Source: Desulfosporosinus sp. HMP52 (GTDB lineage: Bacteria; Bacillota; Desulfitobacteriia; Desulfitobacteriales; Desulfitobacteriaceae). Taken from it: a DNA stretch of 64,000 nt. This document shows, piece by piece, positions 26,622 through 36,002 of the stretch. The notes under the pieces are model-generated. The model was not told the origin of the DNA. It saw only the letters and a program-made list of their open reading frames with translations, and ran no database searches. How positions within the stretch are numbered: position 1 is the first letter of the stretch; every line of letters starts with the position of its first letter. The position numbers and the translations under genes were made by a program. The stretch covers positions 1 through 64,000 of the forward strand of contig NZ_JMGA01000001.1 of the NCBI RefSeq assembly GCF_000765145.1, in the 5' to 3' direction.

Positions 26622-27728
26622 TTATTCATCTTCAGCAATGAAAGGGTATTTTTTTCGTTTGATCATATCCGTAAAGGCTTCAAGCCGGGTTTGAAAACCC
26701 GCTTCCCCCGTATGCTCATCCAGACAGATGCTTAAAATGGGAATCCCCCAATCAGCGCTGACCCTAGGCACAATTGAACTCGCCACAACTTCCGGCATGC
26801 AGGAAAAAGGATAGAGGTGGATAACCCCATCATAGCCTTTCTGCTTAAAAACAATTGCCTCTCCGACAGACTCTCTGCCGTGCCCGCCAATTGGCCGGGT
26901 GATATACTTTTGAGCGTATTTATAGACTTGGTTATTATGGGTTGGCAGATAGTTATCCAGAAATCTTTTTTGCTTCAAAGACCCTACAAAGAATTCGGAA
27001 AAGCTTAGGGAATACTTAAGCAAGACACCGTTATTCCCGAGGAATTCCTCCATGTTCAGGGTGGAAAATTGATCAATCAGCAGAAAAAACTCCCCCACCA
27101 AACCGAGTTTGATGATCTTTCTCTCCTTGTCAATGGGGATGGCAGCAAAGCCCTGGATAATTTCCTGCTTCAGCGCTTTCAATTCAGTAGCATTGGTGGT
27201 TTGCTCTAATTGGCGGAGGAATCTCCCTTTCATTCTGGTAGAGTCCCCTCGGTTAATTTCATAAGGCCGAATTGCCAAGGATTTTTCTCTGATCAATTCA
27301 AAGATTACTAATTTTCGCCAGAAGTCTCTGATGGTCTGCATAAATTGGCGAAGTGTCAGGGTCGGATGATGTTTTTTGACACTCAGCCAGAATTCCTTTT
27401 TGGCTTTGACCGCTAATAACTCCACAGGATAGCCATTATCGGCCAAAATTTTCTGATACATGTCACTATAGTAAGCCAAGCGGCAAATTCCGGTTTTGCC
27501 ACCGATCATGCCTACCAAATTGGCCCCCTTTTCAATCCCCTGGACTAAATTACCCAAGGTAATCTTAAAGGGCAGGCAAGCCTGAGCCGGAGCCAATTTG
27601 ATCCCGATATCCAGGGTTTTCTGACTGGTGGACGGAGGAACGACGACTTCATAGCCCAGGTTGGTGAATAAATCCTTAAACACAACGTAATACTCTCCGG
27701 CATGGGGAAAGGTAATTTTAGTCTGCAT
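26622..27728 (-). CDS. 2-hydroxyacyl-CoA dehydratase-like protein (HgdB/DUF2229 type), second copy
   Basis: The 368-residue protein keeps three well-spaced cysteines in family positions: PAQACLPFK, GKTGICRLAYY and YPFSCMPEVV. These are candidate ligands for a [4Fe-4S] cluster. It ends with the family motif CLDEHTGEAGFQTRLEAF. It overlaps the preceding related gene by 11 bases. In classic dehydratases two such subunits are activated by an HgdC-type ATPase, which is encoded two genes upstream. Here the neighbours are phospholipid genes, so the substrate is more likely a lipid than a free CoA ester. Confidence 0.82.
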   Translation of the reverse strand: MQTKITFPHAGEYYVVFKDLFTNLGYEVVVPPSTSQKTLDIGIKLAPAQACLPFKITLGNLVQGIEKGANLVGMIGGKTGICRLAYYSDMYQKILADNGYPVELLAVKAKKEFWLSVKKHHPTLTLRQFMQTIRDFWRKLVIFELIREKSLAIRPYEINRGDSTRMKGRFLRQLEQTTNATELKALKQEIIQGFAAIPIDKERKIIKLGLVGEFFLLIDQFSTLNMEEFLGNNGVLLKYSLSFSEFFVGSLKQKRFLDNYLPTHNNQVYKYAQKYITRPIGGHGRESVGEAIVFKQKGYDGVIHLYPFSCMPEVVASSIVPRVSADWGIPILSICLDEHTGEAGFQTRLEAFTDMIKRKKYPFIAEDE

Positions 27729-28701
27729 GGCGGTTTTTTCCCTCTTTTCGAATCATCATGTCTAAAAATGCTTCGATTCTGGTCATCAAACCAGCTTCAC
27801 CTGAATGTTCGTCTAAAGTCAGGCCTAAATAGGGCTTTTGGTCACATACTTGATCTTTGAAGATTTCCTCCAGAAAGGCGTCAATCCCGCAGCCAAAATA
27901 AGTGATAAATATAATCCCCCGGATGTCCTTATCCAGCAGCATCCCTTGAACAGCATGGAGGATGTTCTGACCAAAATCCCAATGGGGTGCTCTCCGGTTA
28001 AAATACCCCGGATTGGCTGGCGACTCTGGTCTGGGATAGTGCTCAGAGGTAACATAAGCAAAACCGTATTCCCCCAGTCGATTCATGATTCCCATATTCA
28101 GCAGAGAATCCTGCAAAGCATATTGATGGGCGACAACCCCTATCAAGCCGTTCTTGCCCTGGTCCCGGCTAGGGCCAACAAACTTTTCTCCTTCAGGTAT
28201 TTTCGAAGGCAATCTTTTGCTGTTTTGCCCAAAATAAGTTAAAGCTCTGGAGATTCTAAGGGGATTCCAAGTCAATTGCCTGGCCAAGGAAAGTATATTA
28301 CCCTTGGTAAATTTTTCTCTTCCCAGGTCAATCTCCGCCGTGAGCAAATTGAATTCCTGAGGAATGGTATTTTTGATGAGCTGAGGCAAGCCGATTACTT
28401 TTGGGCAGCAATAGGTCCCTTGCTCTAAACTGGTATACTGGGGAATAAAGAGATTCGTCGTTTTCTGCAATAAAGAAACCACGTGCCCGTAGTAAACTTT
28501 GACCGGAAAGCACTGCTCACTCCCCGCCAACTGATTCCCCGCAGCAAAGGTTTCTGCCGAAGAATCCTCAGAGTATTCAACCCGATAGCCAAGAATCTCA
28601 AAAAACTCTTCCCAGGAGAAATTGTCTAAATAGTAACTTAATCCCCGAGGAATACCGATGATTTTCGCAGCTAACAATTCCTTATTTTTGCCATTTCCCA
28701 C
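27718..28701 (-). CDS. 2-hydroxyacyl-CoA dehydratase-like protein (HgdB/DUF2229 type), first copy
   Basis: The 327-residue protein shares the layout of the next gene: Cys in GSEQCFPVKVYYG, the pair in GTYCCPKVIG, a Cys in TYFGCGIDAF, and the end motif LDEHSGEAGLMTRIEAFLDM. It overlaps the activase gene by 20 bases and the next gene by 11, so all three are translationally coupled. In large clostridial plasmalogen proteins, activase and dehydratase-like domains of this kind are fused in one chain. Here they are split. Confidence 0.82.
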   Translation of the reverse strand: MGNGKNKELLAAKIIGIPRGLSYYLDNFSWEEFFEILGYRVEYSEDSSAETFAAGNQLAGSEQCFPVKVYYGHVVSLLQKTTNLFIPQYTSLEQGTYCCPKVIGLPQLIKNTIPQEFNLLTAEIDLGREKFTKGNILSLARQLTWNPLRISRALTYFGQNSKRLPSKIPEGEKFVGPSRDQGKNGLIGVVAHQYALQDSLLNMGIMNRLGEYGFAYVTSEHYPRPESPANPGYFNRRAPHWDFGQNILHAVQGMLLDKDIRGIIFITYFGCGIDAFLEEIFKDQVCDQKPYLGLTLDEHSGEAGLMTRIEAFLDMMIRKEGKNRHAD

Positions 28702-29662
28702 ATCTGTCTCCCCACTTTGCTACAATCTCACCGGCCACAGTTACTTCTGTAAGCTCACAGGCGTTGGAACAATCCCGGCACTCCACTCGCTTTAGTAGAT
28801 GGTTTCTCTGCATAATCTCGAACCCTTTGAAGAGAGTCGGTTTATTGGTTTCGTGAATCGCTTCTTTTGCTAAAATTGCACTACCTAAGGCCCCCATAAC
28901 ATTGAAATGATCAGGAATGACCAGCTGAACCCCCAATTCCTTCTCAAAGGCATTTTTAATCCCTTGATTGAAGGCTACTCCGCCCTGGAAGAGTACCGGC
29001 TCTTCAATGCTTTTACCCTTCGCTACATTGTTTAAATAATTCCTTACTAAAGCCTCACACAGCCCGGCAACAATTTGCTCTTTCGTTGCCCCCTCCTGCT
29101 GTTTATGGACCATGTCCGTTTCCGCAAATACGGTACACCGCCCCGCAATGCGAACCGGCTCAACGGTTCTTAAGGCAAACTCGCCAAACTCTTCAATGGG
29201 AATGTTTAAACGAAAAGCTTGCTGGTCCAGAAAAGAACCCGTTCCGGCGGCGCAAATGGTATTCATGGCAAAATCCACCACCACACCCTCGCGCAGAATA
29301 ATCATTTTAGAATCCTGTCCGCCTATTTCAATCACTGTTTTCACCTGGGGATAACGATTAATGGCTGCAACTGCGTGGGCGGTAATTTCGTTTTTGATAG
29401 AGTCTGCCCCAATAATATGGCCAATTAAGACCCGGGCACTTCCGGTTACCCCCACCCCCAGAATATCCTCTGAGCTATAACCCTTGTCTTGGAGAATTTT
29501 AAAACCTTCTCTTAAACTCTCCATGGGCTGTCCCTTAGTTCTGATGTACAAGGCCTCAGAGAGTTTCTGATTATCCTTACTGTCCAGCAAAACGATGTTT
29601 GTACTCACGGAGCCAACATCAACCCCGACGTAGTATTGGTTCAAATTACTGTCCCTCCCCAA
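28682..29662 (-). CDS. HgdC-type ATP-dependent activase (BadF/BadG/BcrA/BcrD family)
   Basis: The 326-residue protein has the ASKHA ATPase fold: phosphate-1 loop GVDVGSVSTNIVLLD, GGQDSKMI, and the phosphate-2 region LFQGGVAFNQG. The Cys in NTICAAGTGSFLDQQ and the Cys in AGRCTVFAETDMVHKQQ would bridge a single [4Fe-4S] cluster between two subunits. Activases of this family use ATP hydrolysis to inject a low-potential electron into a dehydratase or reductase partner. A C-terminal CRDCSNACELTEV adds further cysteines, as in the activase-related long proteins. Confidence 0.92.
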   Translation of the reverse strand: MGRDSNLNQYYVGVDVGSVSTNIVLLDSKDNQKLSEALYIRTKGQPMESLREGFKILQDKGYSSEDILGVGVTGSARVLIGHIIGADSIKNEITAHAVAAINRYPQVKTVIEIGGQDSKMIILREGVVVDFAMNTICAAGTGSFLDQQAFRLNIPIEEFGEFALRTVEPVRIAGRCTVFAETDMVHKQQEGATKEQIVAGLCEALVRNYLNNVAKGKSIEEPVLFQGGVAFNQGIKNAFEKELGVQLVIPDHFNVMGALGSAILAKEAIHETNKPTLFKGFEIMQRNHLLKRVECRDCSNACELTEVTVAGEIVAKWGDRCGKWQK

Positions 29663-29672
29663 ATGCTGCCTG

Positions 29673-30332
29673 CTAAAAGTTATATTCCTGATGGGTCAAA
29701 TGACCGATCTGAGTCATGATTAAGCGGGTAAGGCTTTCGATTTCCTGTTCCGTGAGCCTTTTGCCATAGTATTGATCAAGATAAATCGGCTCCCCAATCT
29801 CAATCACCAGCTTATTGATTCTGGGGAACTTTTTGCCCTTGGGCAGAATATTGTAAAATCCGTTTAATCCCACCGGAACAACCGGAACCCGGTTCATTAT
29901 GGCCAGTTGGGTTATCCCCGGCTGTCCTTTTAATAACTTTCCATCCTCTGAACGTGTCCCTTCCGGAAATATCCCCAAGATATTCCCTTCTTTCAAGCTC
30001 TTTCTCACCTGACAGATAAAGGTTTTGTTCACGTTTTCCTGGTCCACACAAATAACCCGGGCATATTCCATAAAGTGTTTAAATAAGGGATGTTCGAAAA
30101 GCCTCTTTTTGCCTATAAAAACTATTTGTTGCTTTTTTATTTTATTAAAGAAGGGAAACAGGATCAGCCAGTCCAGATAGCTTACATGGTTAAAAGCCAT
30201 GATATAAGGTTTAGCCGGTAAATGATCGTAGTTCCTTAATTCTAATTGGCATAACCAAAGAAAAGGCCGCATAAAACACCAGAGCACATATTCCATGAAT
30301 AGCCATTTTGTTTTCCTGATTATCTCCCTCAT
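29673..30332 (-). CDS. plsC: 1-acyl-glycerol-3-phosphate acyltransferase (PlsC family)
   Basis: It adds the second acyl chain to lysophosphatidate at the membrane. Motif I (NHVSYLDWL, H-x4-D), motif II around GKKRLFEHP, motif III FPEGTRSEDG and motif IV VPVVPVGLNG are all present, and a hydrophobic N-terminal segment anchors it. The frame opens at 30389, overlapping the previous gene, but the ATG at 30332 has GGGAG five bases upstream and removes the overlap, giving 219 residues. It lies 10 bases before the activase gene. Confidence 0.92.
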   Translation of the reverse strand: MREIIRKTKWLFMEYVLWCFMRPFLWLCQLELRNYDHLPAKPYIMAFNHVSYLDWLILFPFFNKIKKQQIVFIGKKRLFEHPLFKHFMEYARVICVDQENVNKTFICQVRKSLKEGNILGIFPEGTRSEDGKLLKGQPGITQLAIMNRVPVVPVGLNGFYNILPKGKKFPRINKLVIEIGEPIYLDQYYGKRLTEQEIESLTRLIMTQIGHLTHQEYNF

Positions 30333-30360
30333 CTTATCTCCCATCATTTCAGTGTCAGAG

Positions 30361-30591
30361 TTATTTTTGAGCCAGTTGAAAAACCTCACTGACCGATATT
30401 TCTACCTCATCTCCCCAGGAGACAAATCTGCCGTCAGTGGTCACCTTCCGAAAAAACTCCTTATCTGCCAGCATCCTGAAGCGTACTGTATTAAGCCTGC
30501 TTTTCATGTTCAGGCTGATACTGCTGCCATTACTCAGGATGATTTCCAGCAGGTAGTCCTCTTGGGGGATGACCTCTTTTATTTGAACCAC
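30361..30591 (-). CDS. DUF2442-like small protein
   Basis: The 76-residue protein starts at a GTG with a strong GGAGG seven bases upstream. The longer frame from TTG 30630 runs into the terminator stem and is not credible. The sequence VQIKEVIPQEDYLLEIILSN and later GRFVSWGDEVEISVSEV resembles DUF2442, a small beta-rich family often seen beside DUF4160 or toxin-like genes. Its role here is unknown. It is the first gene of the lipid operon. Confidence 0.7.
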   Translation of the reverse strand: MVQIKEVIPQEDYLLEIILSNGSSISLNMKSRLNTVRFRMLADKEFFRKVTTDGRFVSWGDEVEISVSEVFQLAQK

Positions 30592-30617
30592 TTCCTCACC
30601 TCCTCCAAAAACGTTAA

Positions 30618-30647
30618 AACCACTATACAAATCATTGTATAGTGGTT
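30618..30647. terminator. Perfect hairpin between the LuxR-type gene and the lipid operon
   Basis: The 13-base arms AACCACTATACAA and TTGTATAGTGGTT pair perfectly over a four-base loop, with T-rich tracts on both sides. It can end the regulator transcript, or act as an attenuator or operator for the operon 27 bases further on. Confidence 0.75.
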
Positions 30648-30698
30648 CTTTTTACAGTTACACCACCCACCGGGTGATCCTAGGCGGCGTTAGGAGAA

Positions 30699-33188
30699 TT
30701 AAGTGGAAGTAAAATGCTGCTTCAACAGTACACGGTTATTAATCGACAGCTTGCTGAAAACGCTTTTTAAAGTAGTTTTTACCGTATTAACCGTGATGAA
30801 TAAACGCTCTCCGATTTCCTTGTTAGTCAGCCCCTTGACGACAAGTTGCACAATCTCCATTTCCCGTTCTGTCAGTGTAGGTCTGTTCTCCTGAAAGTGT
30901 TCTCTCCTAATTTGTAGTATCGAAGGTTGGTAAACCCTTGCAATCTCTAATATCCTTCGGATAGCTTCACGAAAACTACCTTTCCGAACTAGTTCTTCCA
31001 ACAGAGTCTGAATAAAATCACAGTTTTCCACAAAAGGCATATAAACTTCGTCCATTGCAGCAAGATCCAGCCCTTTCTCGAGGACCTCCAGGGCAGCGGT
31101 ACGCCGGTATATCTTCTCATTAGCGGCTGCAATATAGATGTAGGTGTAAATCTCTCCCAGTAAGTTTGGAAAAACCCCTGCCTCACCGAGAAATTCCTCC
31201 GCAGTGCCTAAAATTTTCAGATATTCACCCTTAACCAACATTACCCTGCCACAAACGATATTCAAGAATACTTTGGCCGGAAAATACAGCCCGCTGGAAT
31301 CCAAGTCCCGCTCTTTAATCCATAAGGGAATGCGTTCCTCCCTCTTCAGGCAGGCCTGTAGAAAAGAGTCACAAACCTCCGCGGTGTGCATCAGATTATA
31401 CCACCGTTTTCCGTGGAGTTCTTCCTGCATTTTCTGGAGAATATTAAGGGTCTGGGAATAATCCCCCCTGATAATGGCCAATCTGGCTTGAAGAAACAGA
31501 GCACAACAGAGAATGTCTCCCTGACTCCAGCGCTTAGCCGCGTATAAACCCTTTTGTACTTCAATCTCTGCGCTGACAAAATCTCCCCGGTTGAAATGCC
31601 ACTCTGCCTCCAGCACATATTCACTGCCTGAGCCATGCCCGTTGGTAATTCGGCTATATACCGGCATAGCTTCCTTCAGGTTCTGCACCTCTTGCCTCAG
31701 GGTTCCCGGTTCTCTGTAAAACATATACAGGACTGATGGTGAGCCAAAAGTCCAACTGCCTTTGGTGTCCAGAAACTCAGCCGGTTGTTTTAATAGTTCC
31801 TCCGCTCTTTTGATGTGTTCGTACATTTTTTGGATGTTGTTGTATTCCGTGAAAGATAAGAGCAGTTCAAACTCGCCCATCAACTGGGCCAGACTCTCCG
31901 ACCCAAGATCCTCATTGCAACGGACTGCTTCAGCAAACTCTCCACATACCTGTTGGAAACGCTCCATTTCGTTAAAGGAAAAAAGGCAAAGGGCGTAAAT
32001 CAGCACAGCCGTGGGGTGCCTGAGAAGCACGGTTTTCGGGCAGTTTTCGAAGAATTGAATAAAAGCCCCGCGCTGTTCGTTGTGAATACTGTGTCCCCGG
32101 TCCGCTTCCACCGCTAAAAGCAGGCTTTCAAATTCTTCGGCCCGATAGAAGTTTTCCATGGCTTCAATATAGTCTTCATTTTTCAGGGAAAACTCAGCGA
32201 TCTTTCGGTAAAGCTGCCTTTGAAAGCCCTCTTCTCTGACTTCAAGCAAGTGTCGCAGATATCTGGTGAATATTTTATGCATGTGATAGGTTTTCAAATG
32301 TTCATCATATTTAACAAAAGCGTTTTTGGCAATAATCTCTGCCAAAAGCGCCTCTGAATTTTTATTGTTGCTTAAATAGATGGCCTGTTCAAGACTGAAG
32401 CTGTCTAAGAGGCAGAGGGACTGGAGAAGCTCCTTAATTTCATTTGGAAAATGCTGATATATTGTACTTTCCAGCAGCTTATTAATATCCTGGGAGGTTT
32501 CCAGGATTCCATTCTCCCTATATTGAAGCATAATAAGGTAGAGGGCGCTGATCCAGCCCTCTGTAAGTGCATACAGCCTTGCTGCTTCATTATCTTTCAG
32601 GGTAATACCACAAAGACGGTAATATCCTTTGATATCTTGCTCTGAAAACTCAAAGGCTTCTTTTTCGATAGGCAGCAGATAGCCTTTCAAGCTTAATTCC
32701 TCTGTTCTCTGTAACTCTGTATGACGGGCAGTAAGCAAGAGATGCAAATCTGTGCTTTCGTTCATAACCAGAAATTCCAGGAAGCTGTTTAGTTCAGGAC
32801 ATTCCACAAGATGATAATCGTCTATGACCAGCACCGTAGTGCTTTTTAGGTGCATATCCTCAAAGAGGTTCAGAGCTTCCTGCCTGGATGTGCTGTTACT
32901 GGGAAAGCCCAAGGCTGCAAGGCTTAGTGATCGGTCATGATCCACCTCCCCCAGCTGTCGGCAAAGCCTCTGCCAGAAAATACTCAAGGAACAGTCCTGA
33001 ACTCTCAGCCAGATTAAATTTACCTTATCCCTGCTCAACAGCTCCCTCACAGCCGTCGTTTTTCCATAGCCCATGGGCGCTTCGACAATTGTCAGAGGGT
33101 AGTTGGTTACTTCCTTGAGGGCATCCGTTATCCGCTTAGGAAAATAGAGATTTCTCGTTATGTTCTTTTTTGGTTTCGGCATCTTCAA
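30699..33188 (-). CDS. MalT-type ATP-dependent LuxR transcriptional regulator
   Basis: The 829-residue STAND protein has an N-terminal NTPase with Walker A APMGYGKTT and Walker B TTVLVIDDYH, a helical middle region of TPR-like repeats (about 330-740), and a LuxR helix-turn-helix at the C terminus (LTEREMEIVQLVVKGLTNKEIGERLF). Such proteins bind an inducer and ATP, then oligomerise and activate transcription. It lies directly upstream of and parallel to the lipid operon, so control of that operon is plausible. The inducer is unknown. Confidence 0.92.
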   Translation of the reverse strand: MKMPKPKKNITRNLYFPKRITDALKEVTNYPLTIVEAPMGYGKTTAVRELLSRDKVNLIWLRVQDCSLSIFWQRLCRQLGEVDHDRSLSLAALGFPSNSTSRQEALNLFEDMHLKSTTVLVIDDYHLVECPELNSFLEFLVMNESTDLHLLLTARHTELQRTEELSLKGYLLPIEKEAFEFSEQDIKGYYRLCGITLKDNEAARLYALTEGWISALYLIMLQYRENGILETSQDINKLLESTIYQHFPNEIKELLQSLCLLDSFSLEQAIYLSNNKNSEALLAEIIAKNAFVKYDEHLKTYHMHKIFTRYLRHLLEVREEGFQRQLYRKIAEFSLKNEDYIEAMENFYRAEEFESLLLAVEADRGHSIHNEQRGAFIQFFENCPKTVLLRHPTAVLIYALCLFSFNEMERFQQVCGEFAEAVRCNEDLGSESLAQLMGEFELLLSFTEYNNIQKMYEHIKRAEELLKQPAEFLDTKGSWTFGSPSVLYMFYREPGTLRQEVQNLKEAMPVYSRITNGHGSGSEYVLEAEWHFNRGDFVSAEIEVQKGLYAAKRWSQGDILCCALFLQARLAIIRGDYSQTLNILQKMQEELHGKRWYNLMHTAEVCDSFLQACLKREERIPLWIKERDLDSSGLYFPAKVFLNIVCGRVMLVKGEYLKILGTAEEFLGEAGVFPNLLGEIYTYIYIAAANEKIYRRTAALEVLEKGLDLAAMDEVYMPFVENCDFIQTLLEELVRKGSFREAIRRILEIARVYQPSILQIRREHFQENRPTLTEREMEIVQLVVKGLTNKEIGERLFITVNTVKTTLKSVFSKLSINNRVLLKQHFTST

Positions 33189-33316
33189 TTCTCCAACTTT
33201 CAGTTTCTAATAAAGCAAACCTACACCGATTACAACCGTTGAAAATATCCAGTCTGTTCTTCTAGTGATATTCTCTATAGTTTGTTTATTTCCTCCAAAG
33301 ATGGAAAATACCAAAA

Positions 33317-33350
33317 GCCTGTATGCGGAGGTGTAGCTTCGCATACAGGC
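33317..33350 (-). terminator. Terminator upstream of the MalT-type gene
   Basis: GCCTGTATGCG (33317-33327) pairs perfectly with CGCATACAGGC (33340-33350). On the minus strand TTTTGG follows. It would end transcription coming from the hydrogenase-like sensor gene. Confidence 0.8.
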
Positions 33351-33381
33351 CAAAAACTTACTTTTGATGTTTTATGTGGGC

Positions 33382-33501
33382 TTAGAAAATCTCTTTACGC
33401 CTTTTCCCTCTATTAAATAAAACAACTGCAAATACCATCAATAATATCCCGATTGTAAAGAAACTCCAGAGATAGAGTGGTATTTGCTGACAGGCCTGGA
33501 C
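33382..33501 (-). pseudogene. 39-codon membrane-helix remnant
   Basis: A frame with no acceptable start codon reads one hydrophobic helix (WSFFTIGILLMVFAVVLF) followed by the basic tail NRGKRRKEIF and a stop, the pattern of a protein's C-terminal membrane anchor. It lies just before a terminator and after the sensor gene. It is probably the end of a lost membrane protein. Translation as a free peptide is possible only from an internal TTG or ATG. Confidence 0.35.
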
Positions 33502-33522
33502 TTAGACAAAAACAAGATTTTC

Positions 33523-35442
33523 TTATATCGAAGAGTCTAAACCAGCGAGGATTTCTTCCTCTTGCGCAGCCATTTCCTCAACTGTCGCTAGCATTTCAGC
33601 AACAGAATCGGAGATATGTTGCATGTTTTCCTCTAAGGTAGAAGATCCTTCTGCAATTCCTGACAATACGTCGAGCATGGCCCGTTCCTCGGATATAGTA
33701 TTGCTAACCACGGTCTTCGATTGTTCTGCCAGTTTTTTCACTTCTTGAGCTACAACCGAAAATCCACGACCGCCTTCCCCTGCCCGAGCCGCTTCAATGG
33801 AGGCATTTAGAGACAGAAGGTTTGTCTGGCTAGATATCTCGACAAGTTCACCGGAAGCCGAGGCAAAATTGTTTAATTTCTGGGTCATTGAGTTAACGCT
33901 ATCCTTAAGCAATGTAGCTGTATCTAAGGTTTGGGAGATGTAATTAGAAATGTTGTTTAAGCTTAAAACACTTTCCTCATTGCCCTTCGCCATTTGCAAA
34001 ACCGTGGATTTAATGGAGTCAACATATTTCTGACGTTTAATAATGCTTTTTTCCTTCTCGATATCGGCAGCTTTAAGTTGGTCGACTAAGGTATTCATCT
34101 CGTCTATACTATCTGATTTAGCAAATATAATTTCTGCCCTACTATAGTCAATACAGCTTTGAACGATATTTGAGCCATGATAGATAGAGACTGCCATATC
34201 TCGACAGGTTGCGTGCCCGCAGGCTGTGCAGTTTAATTCTTTTGCCTCCTGGGTTGTTTTGTGCATTTTAGTATAGATGCTGTTCAGTTCCGATTCAGAA
34301 GGATTGCTAAGGGGCTTCAGCTTTCGGCTTCTATCGTAAGTGCGAAAGAAGTCACTCAGTCTAAGGTTTTTAGTGAAATATTCGTCAAGCCAATTTAGAC
34401 GAGACATCTTGCTAAAATGCTTATTCCTAACCCTTTCGTCTCGTTTAACAACCTTTAAGGTGTTTAATGTATCATCGATATCATCAAGAACTGACTTGTC
34501 TAAACTTGTTCCTGTTCCAATATTGCAACCGTGAGTACAGTTTAAAATGTCGACAAGTAAAGGTGCAGATTTGCCCTGCTTCAGCCTAGAAGAATATGTT
34601 TTTAGATAGTCACAAACTTCCTGCGGACCTTCTACTTGCCGAACCCATGCGTCAGGGTTTCTAGCTTCGACATTTTCCCGAAGACCGCCGGGGCGACTGA
34701 ACAGCAGTCCTAACGAACAATCTAAGTCATTGAATTCAACTTCTTCGTAATTATTGAGGTTGACATTCTGGGCTTCGAGGTACTTTGCCAGGTTATTATA
34801 GGTTACGTTATAGCTTATTGTATTGTCAGTACTTTCGAATTCCGTTTTCTTAGCGATACATGGAGAAAGCATTGCTAACGCAGAAGTGTCTTTTACGTAC
34901 TGCTTAATATATATAGCCGAGCACATCATAGGGCTGTGAACGGGGGAAAGTTGCTCAAGTAATTCCGGAACGTATTTTTCAATATAATTGACGACTACAG
35001 GGCAAGGTTGAGCAATGAGTGTTTTTAGATTTTTTTCGTTTATTGTCTTTAGATACGCCCAGGTACAGATATCTGCTCCCAGCGATACGTCATAGAAGGC
35101 ATGAGCTCCAAGGGATTTAAGATAGCCAAAAAGCCGTTTGTAATTCGGAAAATTTACACGTATTGCCGGAGCTGATAGTATTGATACTTTGCTGCCACCT
35201 TTTAATTCTGCAAAAAAAGAGGTAATATCGTCTTGATAGTACCGAGCACTATGGCTGCACACTTTTAAGCATTCTCCGCATTCAATACAATCCTCTTCGT
35301 TGATTTTTACTTTTACATTTCCATTTGTGTCTAAATATGCGATATTCCCATGAACTGGGCAATGTCTGATACAATTATTACACCCCTGGCACTTATCGAT
35401 ATCCGTATGAATGTGACACGCTGCTGACAATTCTTGCTCCAC
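33523..35442 (-). CDS. [FeFe]-hydrogenase-like sensor fused to a methyl-accepting signalling domain
   Basis: The 639-residue protein has two ferredoxin clusters (Cys18/21/24/28 and Cys52/55/58/62), an [FeFe]-hydrogenase-like domain (about 80-370), a CxxCGxxxC iron-sulfur motif (CTACGHATC) and a short MCP signalling helix ([20 protein letters not shown]). The H-cluster loops read [13 protein letters not shown] and NCTHGC: the four cluster Cys positions are kept but the proton-transfer Cys of the usual CCP is Pro. This fits a sensory rather than catalytic hydrogenase. No membrane helix is present. The TTG at 35430 has GGAG six bases upstream and may be the true start. Confidence 0.88.
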   Translation of the reverse strand: MEQELSAACHIHTDIDKCQGCNNCIRHCPVHGNIAYLDTNGNVKVKINEEDCIECGECLKVCSHSARYYQDDITSFFAELKGGSKVSILSAPAIRVNFPNYKRLFGYLKSLGAHAFYDVSLGADICTWAYLKTINEKNLKTLIAQPCPVVVNYIEKYVPELLEQLSPVHSPMMCSAIYIKQYVKDTSALAMLSPCIAKKTEFESTDNTISYNVTYNNLAKYLEAQNVNLNNYEEVEFNDLDCSLGLLFSRPGGLRENVEARNPDAWVRQVEGPQEVCDYLKTYSSRLKQGKSAPLLVDILNCTHGCNIGTGTSLDKSVLDDIDDTLNTLKVVKRDERVRNKHFSKMSRLNWLDEYFTKNLRLSDFFRTYDRSRKLKPLSNPSESELNSIYTKMHKTTQEAKELNCTACGHATCRDMAVSIYHGSNIVQSCIDYSRAEIIFAKSDSIDEMNTLVDQLKAADIEKEKSIIKRQKYVDSIKSTVLQMAKGNEESVLSLNNISNYISQTLDTATLLKDSVNSMTQKLNNFASASGELVEISSQTNLLSLNASIEAARAGEGGRGFSVVAQEVKKLAEQSKTVVSNTISEERAMLDVLSGIAEGSSTLEENMQHISDSVAEMLATVEEMAAQEEEILAGLDSSI

Positions 35443-35750
35443 CTTTCACAATCTAACTGTTATGTAAGCCATTACCTTAAACTGCTTTGCCATAAAGTTA
35501 TACTTCTTGCTTTAATTGCAAGTTCTTTGTTCTTAATTAAATAATGTCATCGGATAATGAAGATGAATATTAATTCATGATCTATTATTTAAGTATTTTA
35601 GTTTTATAGTATCTCCTTATAGGTATACTAAAGTTTTAAATCTATTATATGTTATATCATTTAAAGATTCTAGCAAATGTTTTATTTCGTTTGAAAATAA
35701 TTAGTTTCCAATATGCAATTAGTCCTTACAAGGTGTAAATAGCGATAATT

Positions 35751-36002
35751 TTGAGTGATTTTTATTATATAGAGTTTTATAGCAAGCTCTGGCTGGATGC
35801 AGAACCAATCCATAAGAACAGCGCTCTGAGCTTCTTCATGAAAACTGACGAACCCATAGGCAAACTGGGAATGAAACTGAAAGCCGCTATGATACAGGAG
35901 CCAATGATGGCGAATACCGTAAACATTGAAGCAGAGCTGTTCCAATATAGTCAGATTGCTAAAGCCGAGGATATCGTGGTAGCTAAGAATGTCTATATTT
36001 AA
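35751..36002 (+). CDS. Doubtful 83-residue open frame
   Basis: The frame starts at a TTG without a good ribosome site and ends over the stop of the convergent GNAT gene. I do not recognise the sequence; it has no signal or helix pattern, and an equally long frame lies opposite. It may be a gene remnant. The rest of 35443-35998 is AT-rich and should hold the promoter of the hydrogenase-like sensor gene, but I cannot place one with confidence. Confidence 0.2.
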   Translation: MSDFYYIEFYSKLWLDAEPIHKNSALSFFMKTDEPIGKLGMKLKAAMIQEPMMANTVNIEAELFQYSQIAKAEDIVVAKNVYI

